Origin: Methanocella arvoryzae MRE50
Lineage (GTDB): Archaea; Halobacteriota; Methanocellia; Methanocellales; Methanocellaceae
Assembly (NCBI RefSeq): GCF_000063445.1
Contig: NC_009464.1
Coordinates: forward strand, 2,666,001 to 2,730,000
Direction of reading: 5' to 3'
DNA length: 64,000 nucleotides
Part shown: positions 52,023 through 59,806 of the stretch, piece by piece
Numbering within the stretch: the first letter of the stretch is position 1
How the letters are laid out: each line of letters begins with the position of its first letter
Position numbers and translations under genes: made by a program
Notes under the pieces: model-generated
The model's input: the letters and a program-made list of their open reading frames with translations, nothing else
The model's database searches: none
Told to the model about the DNA's origin: nothing

Positions 52023-52898
52023 CTAGTCTTTCTTAATTACCAGGTATGCTGCACCTGCCAGGCATATGATGGCCAGTACCCATTCAAAGCCGGGCGATCT
52101 GGCAGCGGTCGGGTTCGGGCCTGCCAGATCGGGGGGTACAGGCTGGGTCGTTGCCGTCCCGATACCGATGGGGGATGCCGTCGCAGTCGGATCTTTTGCT
52201 ATAGTATCCCTGACTACGTCTGTGGCCGTGGGTGTGCTCTGGGCCGGCGTCGGCTCGGGTGTATCTGCCGGCGGCGTGTTATCTACCGGGGGACTGGCCG
52301 GCTCCTGGGCCGGTGCAGGTTCTGGTGCCGGTTCCGGGGTTGGAGTTGGGGTAGGGGGTACGGGCGTAGCTGTCGGGGTCGCCGTCGGAGTGGCTTCCGG
52401 CGTTGGCGTGACTGTCGCGTTAGCAGCCGGTGTCGGTGTCACAGTCGCATTAGCCTCAGGCGTGGGGGTGACAGTGGCATTGGCGGCTGGTGTAGGCGTT
52501 ACCGTAGCATTTGGGGTTGGGGTTGGTGTGCTTGTCTCCATGACGATGTTGACCGCCGGTATCTCGTAGTATTGCTGGCCGGCGGTCAGCGGGTCGATCG
52601 TGTCTGTGTATGAATAGCCCTGATAGGTTGCCGTAAAGGGTAGACTGGTCCCGGTGGGCAGCCCTGCGATGACGTACACGCCATCTACTCCGTTGTAATT
52701 GCTGGTCGTAGCCGATCCTGTGCCGCAGGTCACTGAAACTCCGTTCGTCGGCACGCCGTTTACGTTCACCTGCCCGACGATGGTAGCCTGAGTCGCATTC
52801 GTCTGGGCAAGCGCAGTGGTGGCTGATAAGCTTGAAAGGATGGCGATCGCTATCAGAATACCTGCGATCACAGTTAGGGTTCTCATTGATCTCCGCAT
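52023..52898 (-). CDS. Surface protein with Cna-B-like domain and PGF-CTERM sorting signal
   Basis: The ~291-aa protein (start chosen at ATG 52898; 52886 is possible) has a signal peptide (VIAGILIAIAILSSL), a carboxypeptidase-regulatory/Cna-B-like domain (residues ~35-115; VGQVNVNGVPTNGVSVTCG), a long PTP/ATVTPTP linker, and a C-terminal tripartite signal SPGF, hydrophobic helix, KKD. The PGF-CTERM pattern is the target of archaeosortase A, which cleaves and lipid-anchors S-layer-like proteins. The protein is expected on the cell surface. Confidence 0.72.
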   Translation of the reverse strand: MRRSMRTLTVIAGILIAIAILSSLSATTALAQTNATQATIVGQVNVNGVPTNGVSVTCGTGSATTSNYNGVDGVYVIAGLPTGTSLPFTATYQGYSYTDTIDPLTAGQQYYEIPAVNIVMETSTPTPTPNATVTPTPAANATVTPTPEANATVTPTPAANATVTPTPEATPTATPTATPVPPTPTPTPEPAPEPAPAQEPASPPVDNTPPADTPEPTPAQSTPTATDVVRDTIAKDPTATASPIGIGTATTQPVPPDLAGPNPTAARSPGFEWVLAIICLAGAAYLVIKKD

Positions 52899-53212
52899 TT
52901 TCCTCGCCTCTGTCCGTCCTGCTGGCGCTGCCGTAACGGTGTGTAAAGGCTTTACTGGATGGGTCAGAACAACCCTCTCGCATACTGTACTCGAACGGCA
53001 GTCGGGGGATATCTGTTGCAGCAAGACGTTATCAGCCATATATTTAATTTCATTATATTTATAAAATTATCGAAAGATAATGTTGGGCTATTGGTCTAAT
53101 CGGGATTTTAATTTGTCTCGTGCAGATTTAGTGCACGTGCATCAGCATGGTCGGCGGCTTGACGGCTATCTTTTTTCACATCGTACACTTCATCTCATAT
53201 GGGGGCAGAAGA

Positions 53213-53614
53213 ATGCAGACCACTAAAGCCAAAGGGCGTGTTACTACCGGGGGGCTATGTCACATAGCCATCGATGTGACTGATCTTGAAAACTCCGTAA
53301 GGTTTTACACTGACATGTTCAACCTCGAAGTAGTAGACAGGACTGATTCTCACGTCCAGCTGAAAACTCCGGGCGGCAGGGATAGTTTCTTCCTGTTCAA
53401 GGCAAATGCTCCGGTAAACCCTCGGGGCTGCGGGCAGTCTCACGCTCACTTTGGGTTCAGGGTTGACGATCAGAATTTTGACGTAGCCATGGACTACATC
53501 AGGCGGAATAACATTAAAATCCATCCGAACCCGCGCAGATCTCCCGGCAGGTTTGTTTATATAGAAGACCCGGACGGCTATGTTATCCAGCTCGAGCCAG
53601 GGGACTGCGACTGA
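53213..53614 (+). CDS. VOC family (glyoxalase-like) protein
   Basis: A 133-aa single VOC domain. It shows GLCHIAIDVTDLENSVRFYTDMF (first metal His and helix), then HAHFGFRVDD and FVYIEDPDGYVIQLEPG (terminal Glu metal ligand), the glyoxalase/bleomycin-resistance pattern. The reaction is unknown; VOC proteins bind divalent metals and act on varied small molecules. ATG 53213 starts the domain with a plausible upstream AGAAG site. It is followed at its stop by a 10-bp hairpin. Confidence 0.85.
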   Translation: MQTTKAKGRVTTGGLCHIAIDVTDLENSVRFYTDMFNLEVVDRTDSHVQLKTPGGRDSFFLFKANAPVNPRGCGQSHAHFGFRVDDQNFDVAMDYIRRNNIKIHPNPRRSPGRFVYIEDPDGYVIQLEPGDCD

Positions 53615-53634
53615 ACAAGCGCAGTCCCCTTAAT
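53600..53634 (+). terminator. Strong hairpin spanning the VOC stop codon
   Basis: GGGGACTGCG (53600-53609) and CGCAGTCCCC (53620-53629) form a perfect 10-bp stem that includes the last codons and stop of the VOC gene, followed by TTAATCC. Confidence 0.6.
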
Positions 53635-53754
53635 CCTGGTTTGATCTCCTTTCACCTTCGGGGAGTGACATAATATTTATTATTGCCCCCGGTAGTTTTT
53701 TGATCAAGGATTAGTGTTTCCACCTGTAACAGACTTCAGGGAGGCTGAGGCTAA

Positions 53755-54303
53755 GTGAACCATCCGTCTGTCTTTGGGCGGCTGGCCGCGATGGCCAGCC
53801 GGATATGGGATCCGGATAGTGGACCATCTGATAATGGCGGCGAGTTCATCGCTACCTGTAGCGATACAGCTGTTTTAATTGGATTACTGTCTGATGCGTC
53901 TCCCCGGATTCGCATGATAGCAGCCGAAGCTCTTGGCCGGACACATGACCCCGGGGTGATAGAGCCTCTGCTGGCTTTGCTGACCGACGACTCCCGGGTG
54001 GCTGCAGCAGCCCTCGACGCGATCGGGATGATCGGGGGAGACCGGGCGATCTCCGCGCTCATCGGCGTGGTCAACGAAAGCAGGGACCTGACGATCAGCG
54101 AGCACGCAATTGTCGCCCTCGGTAAGATCGGGGATGAGCGTGCCCTTGATCCACTGATCGTCCGACTGCACGATCGTAGCGACTCCTTCTACGCTCGAAA
54201 ACTGGCTGCAAGAGCTCTGTATTCAATCTATAGCCGGGGTTCCCTGAGCGAACGCGGTGTAGAGAAAGTGATGAATCACTGGCACGCGTGGTACTTGTTC
54301 TGA
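53755..54303 (+). CDS. HEAT-repeat protein (PBS lyase-like)
   Basis: A 182-aa protein with about four HEAT/PBS-lyase repeats (LIGLLSDASPRIRMIAAEAL, then VIEPLLALLTDDSRVAAAAL, AISALIGVV and ALDPLIVRLHDRS), each a helix pair. Such repeats make protein-protein contact surfaces; no catalytic residues are expected. It starts with GTG. Unlinked to its neighbours by operon spacing. Confidence 0.8.
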   Translation: MNHPSVFGRLAAMASRIWDPDSGPSDNGGEFIATCSDTAVLIGLLSDASPRIRMIAAEALGRTHDPGVIEPLLALLTDDSRVAAAALDAIGMIGGDRAISALIGVVNESRDLTISEHAIVALGKIGDERALDPLIVRLHDRSDSFYARKLAARALYSIYSRGSLSERGVEKVMNHWHAWYLF

Positions 54304-54579
54304 GAAACCGGTATCATCACCTGGTTATGTTGATCTCAGCTTAATCATACAGAATATTTTATAAAACTATGAAGCCGTACTTATTTTTTGAGGCTGCTTG
54401 ATGGTACGGGGCTCTTAAAAGCCGCAGGTAGGGGCGACATTATCTCTTGCGGCACCTGTCCACATCGATTCGATCTGGCAACACTATAGTCAGGTCTGAC
54501 TTAAGCCAATGGGTGATCGGAATACTGTTGAGGTGATCCACTGAACAGACAGCAAAATCAGAGAACTGGCAGTTCCACG

Positions 54580-54870
54580 ATGGACGGGGAGACCGTTCGT
54601 GTAAGGACTCCTGATCGTCGGGAAGGCGAACTTTTAGGCACCGTGATAAATCTGCTCGGAGGCAGCCGGGTGCTGGTGCGGTGTATGGATAGCGTGACAC
54701 GAATGTGCCGTATCAGGGGGAAAATGAAAAAACGCACGTGGGTCCGAGAGGGGGATATCGTGATAGTAGTGCCCTGGGATTTCCAGAACGATAAGGGTGA
54801 CATTATCTGGAGGTACACCGGCCCTCAGGCAGAATGGCTCAGTCGGAAAGGCTTTTTAAAGACGGCCTGA
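54580..54870 (+). CDS. Translation initiation factor aIF-1A
   Basis: This 96-aa protein matches archaeal IF1[21 protein letters not shown], then [24 protein letters not shown] and [20 protein letters not shown], an S1-like OB fold. It binds the small ribosomal subunit near the A site. The usual N-terminal tail is short, starting close to the OB fold. It stands alone with no other translation genes nearby; a second copy elsewhere cannot be excluded. Confidence 0.88.
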   Translation: MDGETVRVRTPDRREGELLGTVINLLGGSRVLVRCMDSVTRMCRIRGKMKKRTWVREGDIVIVVPWDFQNDKGDIIWRYTGPQAEWLSRKGFLKTA

Positions 54871-55037
54871 GCTAAAACGAGCCTTCGGCACCTGCGGAGG
54901 CTCATAACTCTTTTTTAAATAGCCGCTCTACTATCCGGCAAATATGCTGTACTGGATGACTTGAAGAAAAACGATACGAAGAGTTACCCCTTCGTATTTG
55001 TTGAATATTTAGCTCTAACTTGAACTAATCTGGAACT

Positions 55038-55211
55038 TTAGAACCTGGGCTTCCTGTGCTTGGGCAGGCAGTCCTGGCAGTATACCGGGCGGCCTTCCGT
55101 TGGCTTAAAGGGTACTTCGCATTCTTTTCCGCAGTCAGAACAAGTAGTCTTATGCATTTCTCTCGGGCCGCCGAAGCTTCTCCGGGGTCCCCTAAATCCG
55201 CTGTCTCTCAT
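55038..55211 (-). CDS. CxxC-x17-CxxC zinc-binding protein
   Basis: A 57-aa protein: Arg/Gly-rich N terminus (MRDSGFRGPRRSFGGPRE), then TTCSDCGKE with Cys24 and Cys27, and YCQDCLPKH with Cys45 and Cys48, separated by exactly 17 residues. This matches the small archaeal/bacterial CxxC-x17-CxxC family, probably a zinc ribbon binding nucleic acid. ATG at 55211 and TAA at 55038 bound the frame. The gene lies in an otherwise empty interval. Confidence 0.75.
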   Translation of the reverse strand: MRDSGFRGPRRSFGGPREMHKTTCSDCGKECEVPFKPTEGRPVYCQDCLPKHRKPRF

Positions 55212-55380
55212 CTTAATTGCTCGTGCAGATAACCTGCATAACTACTATAATTGTGCATAGTATAAATAATTGCGCCCGTGCTTTCTGGACAAAACTAATC
55301 GCCCATTCTATGTGAAATCGTAAGACTTAATATCAATAGTGTGAAAATAAGTTGGTGCATAATACCTTCTGAGGCTCTTC

Positions 55381-56001
55381 ATGTGTCCATCGCCTGCTCA
55401 CCCCCTAATCGTCCGCCTGGCATGCTTTACTGGTATATTACTGGCGGCATGCCTGCTCTGCCAGACGATCTGGTCATCTTCGGCAGCAGCTCAGGCTATC
55501 AATGATACAGCCGATCGGACCTGTCACATCCGGGGGATGGTATACGATACTTACGGTACCGGTGTACCGGGTGCTGAAGTGCGGCTGATGCTGCCTGACG
55601 GCAAGTGGTATATGACTCCGGACAATCCCGTTCTCTCCGGTACTGGACAGCCTGCTGAAGAAGGGTCATTTGACTTCCTTGCAGCGCCCGAAAGTCATTA
55701 TCTTATCGCCGCGATAAAAGGCGACCATAATGGCTCGGTGCTATTCTCGACTGGCGAAGGTGACTGCTATGTAGAGGTCACCCTTTCCGGATACGTGTAC
55801 CGGGCGCCCGAACAGAACTCGACCCCTTCCCGGGCCTTACTGTCCGATCCGGTTTTAATGCCGCCGGAATCGTCGGGAACTTCAGATAAAATCAGTCTTC
55901 CTGCCCGTGCGAATACCACGCCTGACCTGTGGCTGGCAGGCCTCGGAGGTCTCATAATACTCGCCGGCGTCTCTCTTGCCGCCATCATCATGAGGAAATA
56001 A
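55381..56001 (+). CDS. Secreted protein with Cna-B-like domain and C-terminal membrane anchor
   Basis: The 206-aa protein has an N-terminal hydrophobic signal (IVRLACFTGILLAACLLC), a Cna-B/carboxypeptidase-regulatory domain (residues ~48-135; IRGMVYDTYGTGVPGAEVRL), a Ser/Pro linker, and a membrane helix near the end (LAGLGGLIILAGVSLAAIIM) with a terminal RK. It resembles parts of the protein at 52023-52898 and the N-terminal region of 59807-62842, so the window carries a family of such surface modules. Confidence 0.65.
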   Translation: MCPSPAHPLIVRLACFTGILLAACLLCQTIWSSSAAAQAINDTADRTCHIRGMVYDTYGTGVPGAEVRLMLPDGKWYMTPDNPVLSGTGQPAEEGSFDFLAAPESHYLIAAIKGDHNGSVLFSTGEGDCYVEVTLSGYVYRAPEQNSTPSRALLSDPVLMPPESSGTSDKISLPARANTTPDLWLAGLGGLIILAGVSLAAIIMRK

Positions 56002-56030
56002 TGATACAGAAGTAGCCGTTAGGGATCTGG

Positions 56031-56342
56031 CTATTTATTTCTACCCCGGTACCTGTACCAGTATACCCAGAACAGGATGATCACCAGGAATACCATCATC
56101 GCAAACAGCGATCCTAATATGATTTTCGAAGCAGGGTCCAGGCTGTTAAAATCAAAGCCGAGACCTAATGGCGACTGGAAGAGCGGATCAAGCGTGGATG
56201 CATCGACATCGTCGACTGCAGACTCGATATCTGCGATCTGGAAGCCCGTGATGCTGATCACAACGTAGGCAATCGTAGCTATGAGTAAAATTATGATGCC
56301 TACAGTTGCAATAGAGTCTGTTATATCCCTCGGCCTGTACAT
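56031..56342 (-). CDS. Two-helix membrane protein
   Basis: A ~103-residue protein (from ATG 56342; longer frames reach 56441) with membrane helices at ~12-35 (SIATVGIIILLIATIAYVVI) and ~72-95 (IILGSLFAMMVFLVIILFWV), an Asp-rich loop between, and a basic tail (YRYRGRNK). No family is recognised. Confidence 0.5.
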   Translation of the reverse strand: MYRPRDITDSIATVGIIILLIATIAYVVISITGFQIADIESAVDDVDASTLDPLFQSPLGLGFDFNSLDPASKIILGSLFAMMVFLVIILFWVYWYRYRGRNK

Positions 56343-56554
56343 ACTTACTGCTAATTCTGGTATTATCAAATATATACTTATCATTTCGTAATCTGTTGCG
56401 ATGAATATCTGATTAATTGGCCCGGGCCATTTTATGGCCACACTCGTGCCGATTTACCGGTGGGCTGCGACTGCTGCCCGCTTTCGAAAAATTTTTCGCG
56501 TTTAATAGGACGCCGGGCTTTATTCCTGCTGCTCAGATTGTTCTCGGTGATCTT

Positions 56555-57019
56555 ATGAGCGGTGCCGACGTACCATTCGGAGGCCGGGCGTTCGGGGGAT
56601 CAGGAGGGGCAGCGGCCGGAAGAGGCAGTACTATGGCCCCTGTCGAGCTGATCGACATTATCTTCGCCCTATCTAACGTCAGCCTGGTCCGGGAGATCGT
56701 ACAGGAAAACCTGAACTATCTCGAAGGGCTCAGAGCTGTGAGCAAAGGCCAGAACGAAGGCCTCCACGCCATGATCATGGATAAGCAAAAGCAGATCTAC
56801 GCCGACCTGGCCGACGTCGAGCAAACTTTTAAAGTCATCGTCGACCAGAGCGCAACAACAGCCCCGCAGCACCAGATCCATCGCAACTTCAACCTGAACG
56901 AGAAGCAGTCAAAAGCTCTGATCTATGCTATCAGCTTTTCCGTCAGCCACCTGCTGAAGTTCATCCCTGGGGCCGGCGGAGGCCAGGGGGGATCGGGAGT
57001 GCCCGGCGTAATCATCTGA
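56555..57019 (+). CDS. Hypothetical helical protein with glycine-rich ends
   Basis: This ~154-aa protein has Gly/Ala-rich ends (FGGRAFGGSGGAAAGRG and GAGGGQGGSGVPG) around a helical centre (ELIDIIFALSNVSLVREIVQ, then ADVEQTFKVIV). ATG 56555 is chosen since upstream codons look non-coding. No family is recognised. Not obviously linked with neighbours. Confidence 0.5.
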   Translation: MSGADVPFGGRAFGGSGGAAAGRGSTMAPVELIDIIFALSNVSLVREIVQENLNYLEGLRAVSKGQNEGLHAMIMDKQKQIYADLADVEQTFKVIVDQSATTAPQHQIHRNFNLNEKQSKALIYAISFSVSHLLKFIPGAGGGQGGSGVPGVII

Positions 57020-57109
57020 TCGACAGAAGCAATATTACCTGTCAATCCCTCAGAAAGTCCCTCTAAGTAAACCGATACGTTTTTACTACAGGCGCCGCAA
57101 GTAAATAGC

Positions 57110-57418
57110 ATGCCCGGATGCACTCAATGTGGCTCCTGTTGCCTCAAGTACGGCATGAGGCTGGAAGCCACGCCTCTCGACCTCGCCCGGTGGACGCTGG
57201 ATGGCCGGCAGGATATCCTGAGCAGGGTGGGCGTAGACTACGACGAGAAGGGCGAAGTCACCGGCGGGCGGCTGTGGATCAACCCCGACGGCAGTCCGGC
57301 TGCCGAATGTCCTTTTATGTACGAGAAAGAGGGCAAGTACTACTGCGGGATCCACGAGATCAAGCCTGAAGTATGCGTAGCCCATATCTGCATCAAATAT
57401 TATGGGAATACGAATTAA
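57110..57418 (+). CDS. YkgJ-family cysteine-cluster protein
   Basis: A 102-aa protein. The N-terminal CTQCGSCCLKYG, then CPFMYEKEGKYYCGIHEIKPEVC and CIKYY, give the eight-cysteine pattern of YkgJ/zinc- or iron-binding CxxCxxCC proteins. The cofactor and role are unknown. The start ATG follows a basic leader of about 30 bases with a TATA-like TTTTTACTAC. Confidence 0.85.
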   Translation: MPGCTQCGSCCLKYGMRLEATPLDLARWTLDGRQDILSRVGVDYDEKGEVTGGRLWINPDGSPAAECPFMYEKEGKYYCGIHEIKPEVCVAHICIKYYGNTN

Positions 57419-57559
57419 GTGTCAAGCACAGTGCAGCGTATAGATCCTGTGTCTCATTCACATGGTACTCATACTGTAATTTCATTTTTGAAAAATCGGC
57501 ATACTGTGCCACCATGTTAAAAAATAGCTTTATATACGTTGCCGGGCCAATCCTCCTGT

Positions 57560-58414
57560 ATGCAAGAGATCTCCGATCCTGACCTGCGGCTGTTGATCCG
57601 GAGGATCAAAGACCGGACAGGCATAGACCTCAGCCAGTACAAGGACAGCTACATCTATCGACGGCTGTCCAGTCGTATGAAGGTCTTCGGAGCGGCGACC
57701 TACAAGGACTATCTGGGCATCCTGGAGAAGGACTCGGGCGAGTACGAAAAAGTCGTGGACGCCTTTACGATCAACGTCTCGGAATTCTTCCGGGACAGGG
57801 AAGTCTTCAAGGTGATCATGGGCCAGGTCATGCCTGACATCATCGCGGAGAAAAAGCGCACTGGAAGGCGCAACATTCGCATCTGGAGCGCGGGCTGCGC
57901 TTGCGGCGAGGAAGTCTATTCCCTGTCCATGATCCTCAACAATCTGCTGGGCAACGACTACGACAACTTTTCCATCCGCCTGTACGCCACCGACATCGAC
58001 GAGGCCTGCATGGCTAAGGCGCGAGAAGGCTATTATGACCCGATTTCCCTCAAAAACGTTGATCGCGTGCTGATGGCAAAATATACTACGAAGACGCCTG
58101 ACGGCCGGATCAGGGTCACCGACGAAGTCAGGCGAAACGTGACCTTCAAGAGCTATAACCTCATCAAGGGTGGCAAATTCGGATCCTTCTTTGACCTGAT
58201 CCTGTGCCGCAACGTGATGATCTACTTCTCGGACGACCAGAAGGCCAGGCTACTCATGGAGTTCTACAACTCCTTATCGCCTGGCGGCTACCTTGTTATT
58301 GGCAGGACCGAGACCCTCGTGGGAGACTCCCGTAACCTGCTACAGGCTATCAATGGCATGGAAAGAGTGTACAGGAAGCCTGAAAACGGTACCGCTTTCT
58401 TTAAGCCTCTGTAG
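57560..58414 (+). CDS. cheR: CheR-type protein-glutamate methyltransferase
   Basis: This 284-aa enzyme has an N-terminal helical CheR domain (DRTGIDLSQYKDSYIYRRLSSRM), then a SAM-binding Rossmann fold (IWSAGCACGEEVYSLSMIL motif I region, ATDIDEACMAKAREGYY, and FDLILCRNVMIYFS). It methylates glutamates on chemotaxis receptors in organisms with Che systems; here no cheB, cheA or receptor gene is near, so its partner is elsewhere or different. ATG 57560 is the third-codon-consistent choice over TTG 57539. Confidence 0.9.
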   Translation: MQEISDPDLRLLIRRIKDRTGIDLSQYKDSYIYRRLSSRMKVFGAATYKDYLGILEKDSGEYEKVVDAFTINVSEFFRDREVFKVIMGQVMPDIIAEKKRTGRRNIRIWSAGCACGEEVYSLSMILNNLLGNDYDNFSIRLYATDIDEACMAKAREGYYDPISLKNVDRVLMAKYTTKTPDGRIRVTDEVRRNVTFKSYNLIKGGKFGSFFDLILCRNVMIYFSDDQKARLLMEFYNSLSPGGYLVIGRTETLVGDSRNLLQAINGMERVYRKPENGTAFFKPL

Positions 58415-58546
58415 GCTATGATCGAGACCTCCCGGGGCTGAGGATTGATTGATCCTCCGCCGGGGCTATTTCTCTCGTGTATACAAGGGCTAAGGCCGCT
58501 ATTACTACACCGAACCCTTTCTATCACAGACTTCTTTCTACCTTCT

Positions 58547-59788
58547 ATGCAGATCAAGTATCTCCAGTGTGCCAGGTGTGGCCGGACTTATCCCCGGGAG
58601 GAGGTACGCTACAGATGCGAGTGCGGGGACAGCATAGAGCTGATCTATGATTATTCGGAAATCCGGGGACGCATTTCCTGGGATCAGCTTCGGTCCCGGC
58701 CGTTCGACCACTGGCGGTACCGGGAGTTCTACCCGCATCTTGACGTCTGGAGCATCATCTCCATGGGCGAAGGGGGCACTCCTCTGGTCCGCTCGAGAAA
58801 CATTGCCAGGGAGCCTGGTTTCGGGGAACTCTTTTTCAAGCTGGAGAGCCTGAATCCGACTGGCTCGTTCAAAGATCGGGGCTCTACAGTGGAGATCTCC
58901 CAGGCCTACCACTACCTCTGCCACCACGGTGAGTGCGAGAACGAGATCGTCTGCGCCTCTACTGGCAATATGGGCGCCAGCGTCGCAGCCTATTGTGCCC
59001 GGGGTGGCATCAGGTGCACGATCTACGTGCCAAATGATACGGCGAAGATCAAGCTGCTCCAGATGATGGCACACGGGGCGGAGATCGTCAGAGTGGACGG
59101 CGACTATACTGTGGCCATGCACACGGCCAAGCGGGAATATGAAGAAAGAGGGCGGTATCTGGCCGGCGACTACCCCTACCGTGGCGAAGGTGAGAAGTCT
59201 GTAGGCCTGGAAGTGATCGATCAGCTGAACGGCGTGCCGGACTACATCGTCTGCCCTATCGGCAACGGCACCCTGGTTCACGGCATCTGGAAAGGCCTGA
59301 AAGAGCTGAAGATCACCGGGCTGCTTCAGAGGTTGCCGAAGATCATCGGGGTACAGGCCGGGGGCTGTAACACTGTGGCCAGATCGTTCGAGGAGGGGCG
59401 GGATGACATCACGCCGGTCGTGCCGCACACCCTCATGGATGCGGTGGCGTGCGGCGATCCGCTGGACGGCACCTGGGCGCTGAGAGCGATCAGGGAGTCG
59501 GAGGGCTGGGCCACCGCCGTCTCAGACGTCGAGGGAGCCAGAGCCCGGGACCTGCTCGGGAAAAAAGAGGGTATCTTCGCAGAGCTGTCTGGCGCCCTGA
59601 GTATGGCAGGCCTGATCAAGGCTTATCAGGCAGAGGTCATCGAGAAAGATGCCCGGGTGGTAGCCCTTGTCACAGGCCACGGCCTGAAGGAGCCCGAGAC
59701 CTTCGAAGATGAGATAAGGACGATCGGCGAGCTGGTAAATGTCCGGGACTCTATTCTACCTCTTGCGAACAGACCAGAATCACAGTAG
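58547..59788 (+). CDS. thrC: Threonine synthase
   Basis: This PLP enzyme (413 aa) converts O-phosphohomoserine to threonine. An N-terminal zinc ribbon-like CARCGRTYPREEVRYRCECG precedes the PLP fold; the lysine that binds PLP is in NPTGSFKDRG, with ASTGNMGASVAAY (Ser/Thr-Gly phosphate cup) and CPIGNGTLVHG. ATG 58547 matches the zinc-ribbon start of archaeal ThrC; the longer frame begins in non-coding DNA. It is tail-to-tail with the next gene over a perfect palindrome. Confidence 0.92.
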   Translation: MQIKYLQCARCGRTYPREEVRYRCECGDSIELIYDYSEIRGRISWDQLRSRPFDHWRYREFYPHLDVWSIISMGEGGTPLVRSRNIAREPGFGELFFKLESLNPTGSFKDRGSTVEISQAYHYLCHHGECENEIVCASTGNMGASVAAYCARGGIRCTIYVPNDTAKIKLLQMMAHGAEIVRVDGDYTVAMHTAKREYEERGRYLAGDYPYRGEGEKSVGLEVIDQLNGVPDYIVCPIGNGTLVHGIWKGLKELKITGLLQRLPKIIGVQAGGCNTVARSFEEGRDDITPVVPHTLMDAVACGDPLDGTWALRAIRESEGWATAVSDVEGARARDLLGKKEGIFAELSGALSMAGLIKAYQAEVIEKDARVVALVTGHGLKEPETFEDEIRTIGELVNVRDSILPLANRPESQ

Positions 59789-59804
59789 CTTATAAGCTAC
59801 TGTG
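59781..59804. terminator. Perfect palindromic bidirectional terminator
   Basis: Bases 59781-59804 are a perfect 24-bp palindrome (CACAGTAGCTTA and its mirror) covering the thrC stop; it lies just before the stop of the convergent gene. It can fold in both transcripts. Confidence 0.7.
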
Positions 59805-59806
59805 GT

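Noticed and set aside
52066-52569. Plus-strand 167-aa Gly/Val-rich frame
   Set aside because: Antisense of the PT linker of the PGF-CTERM protein.
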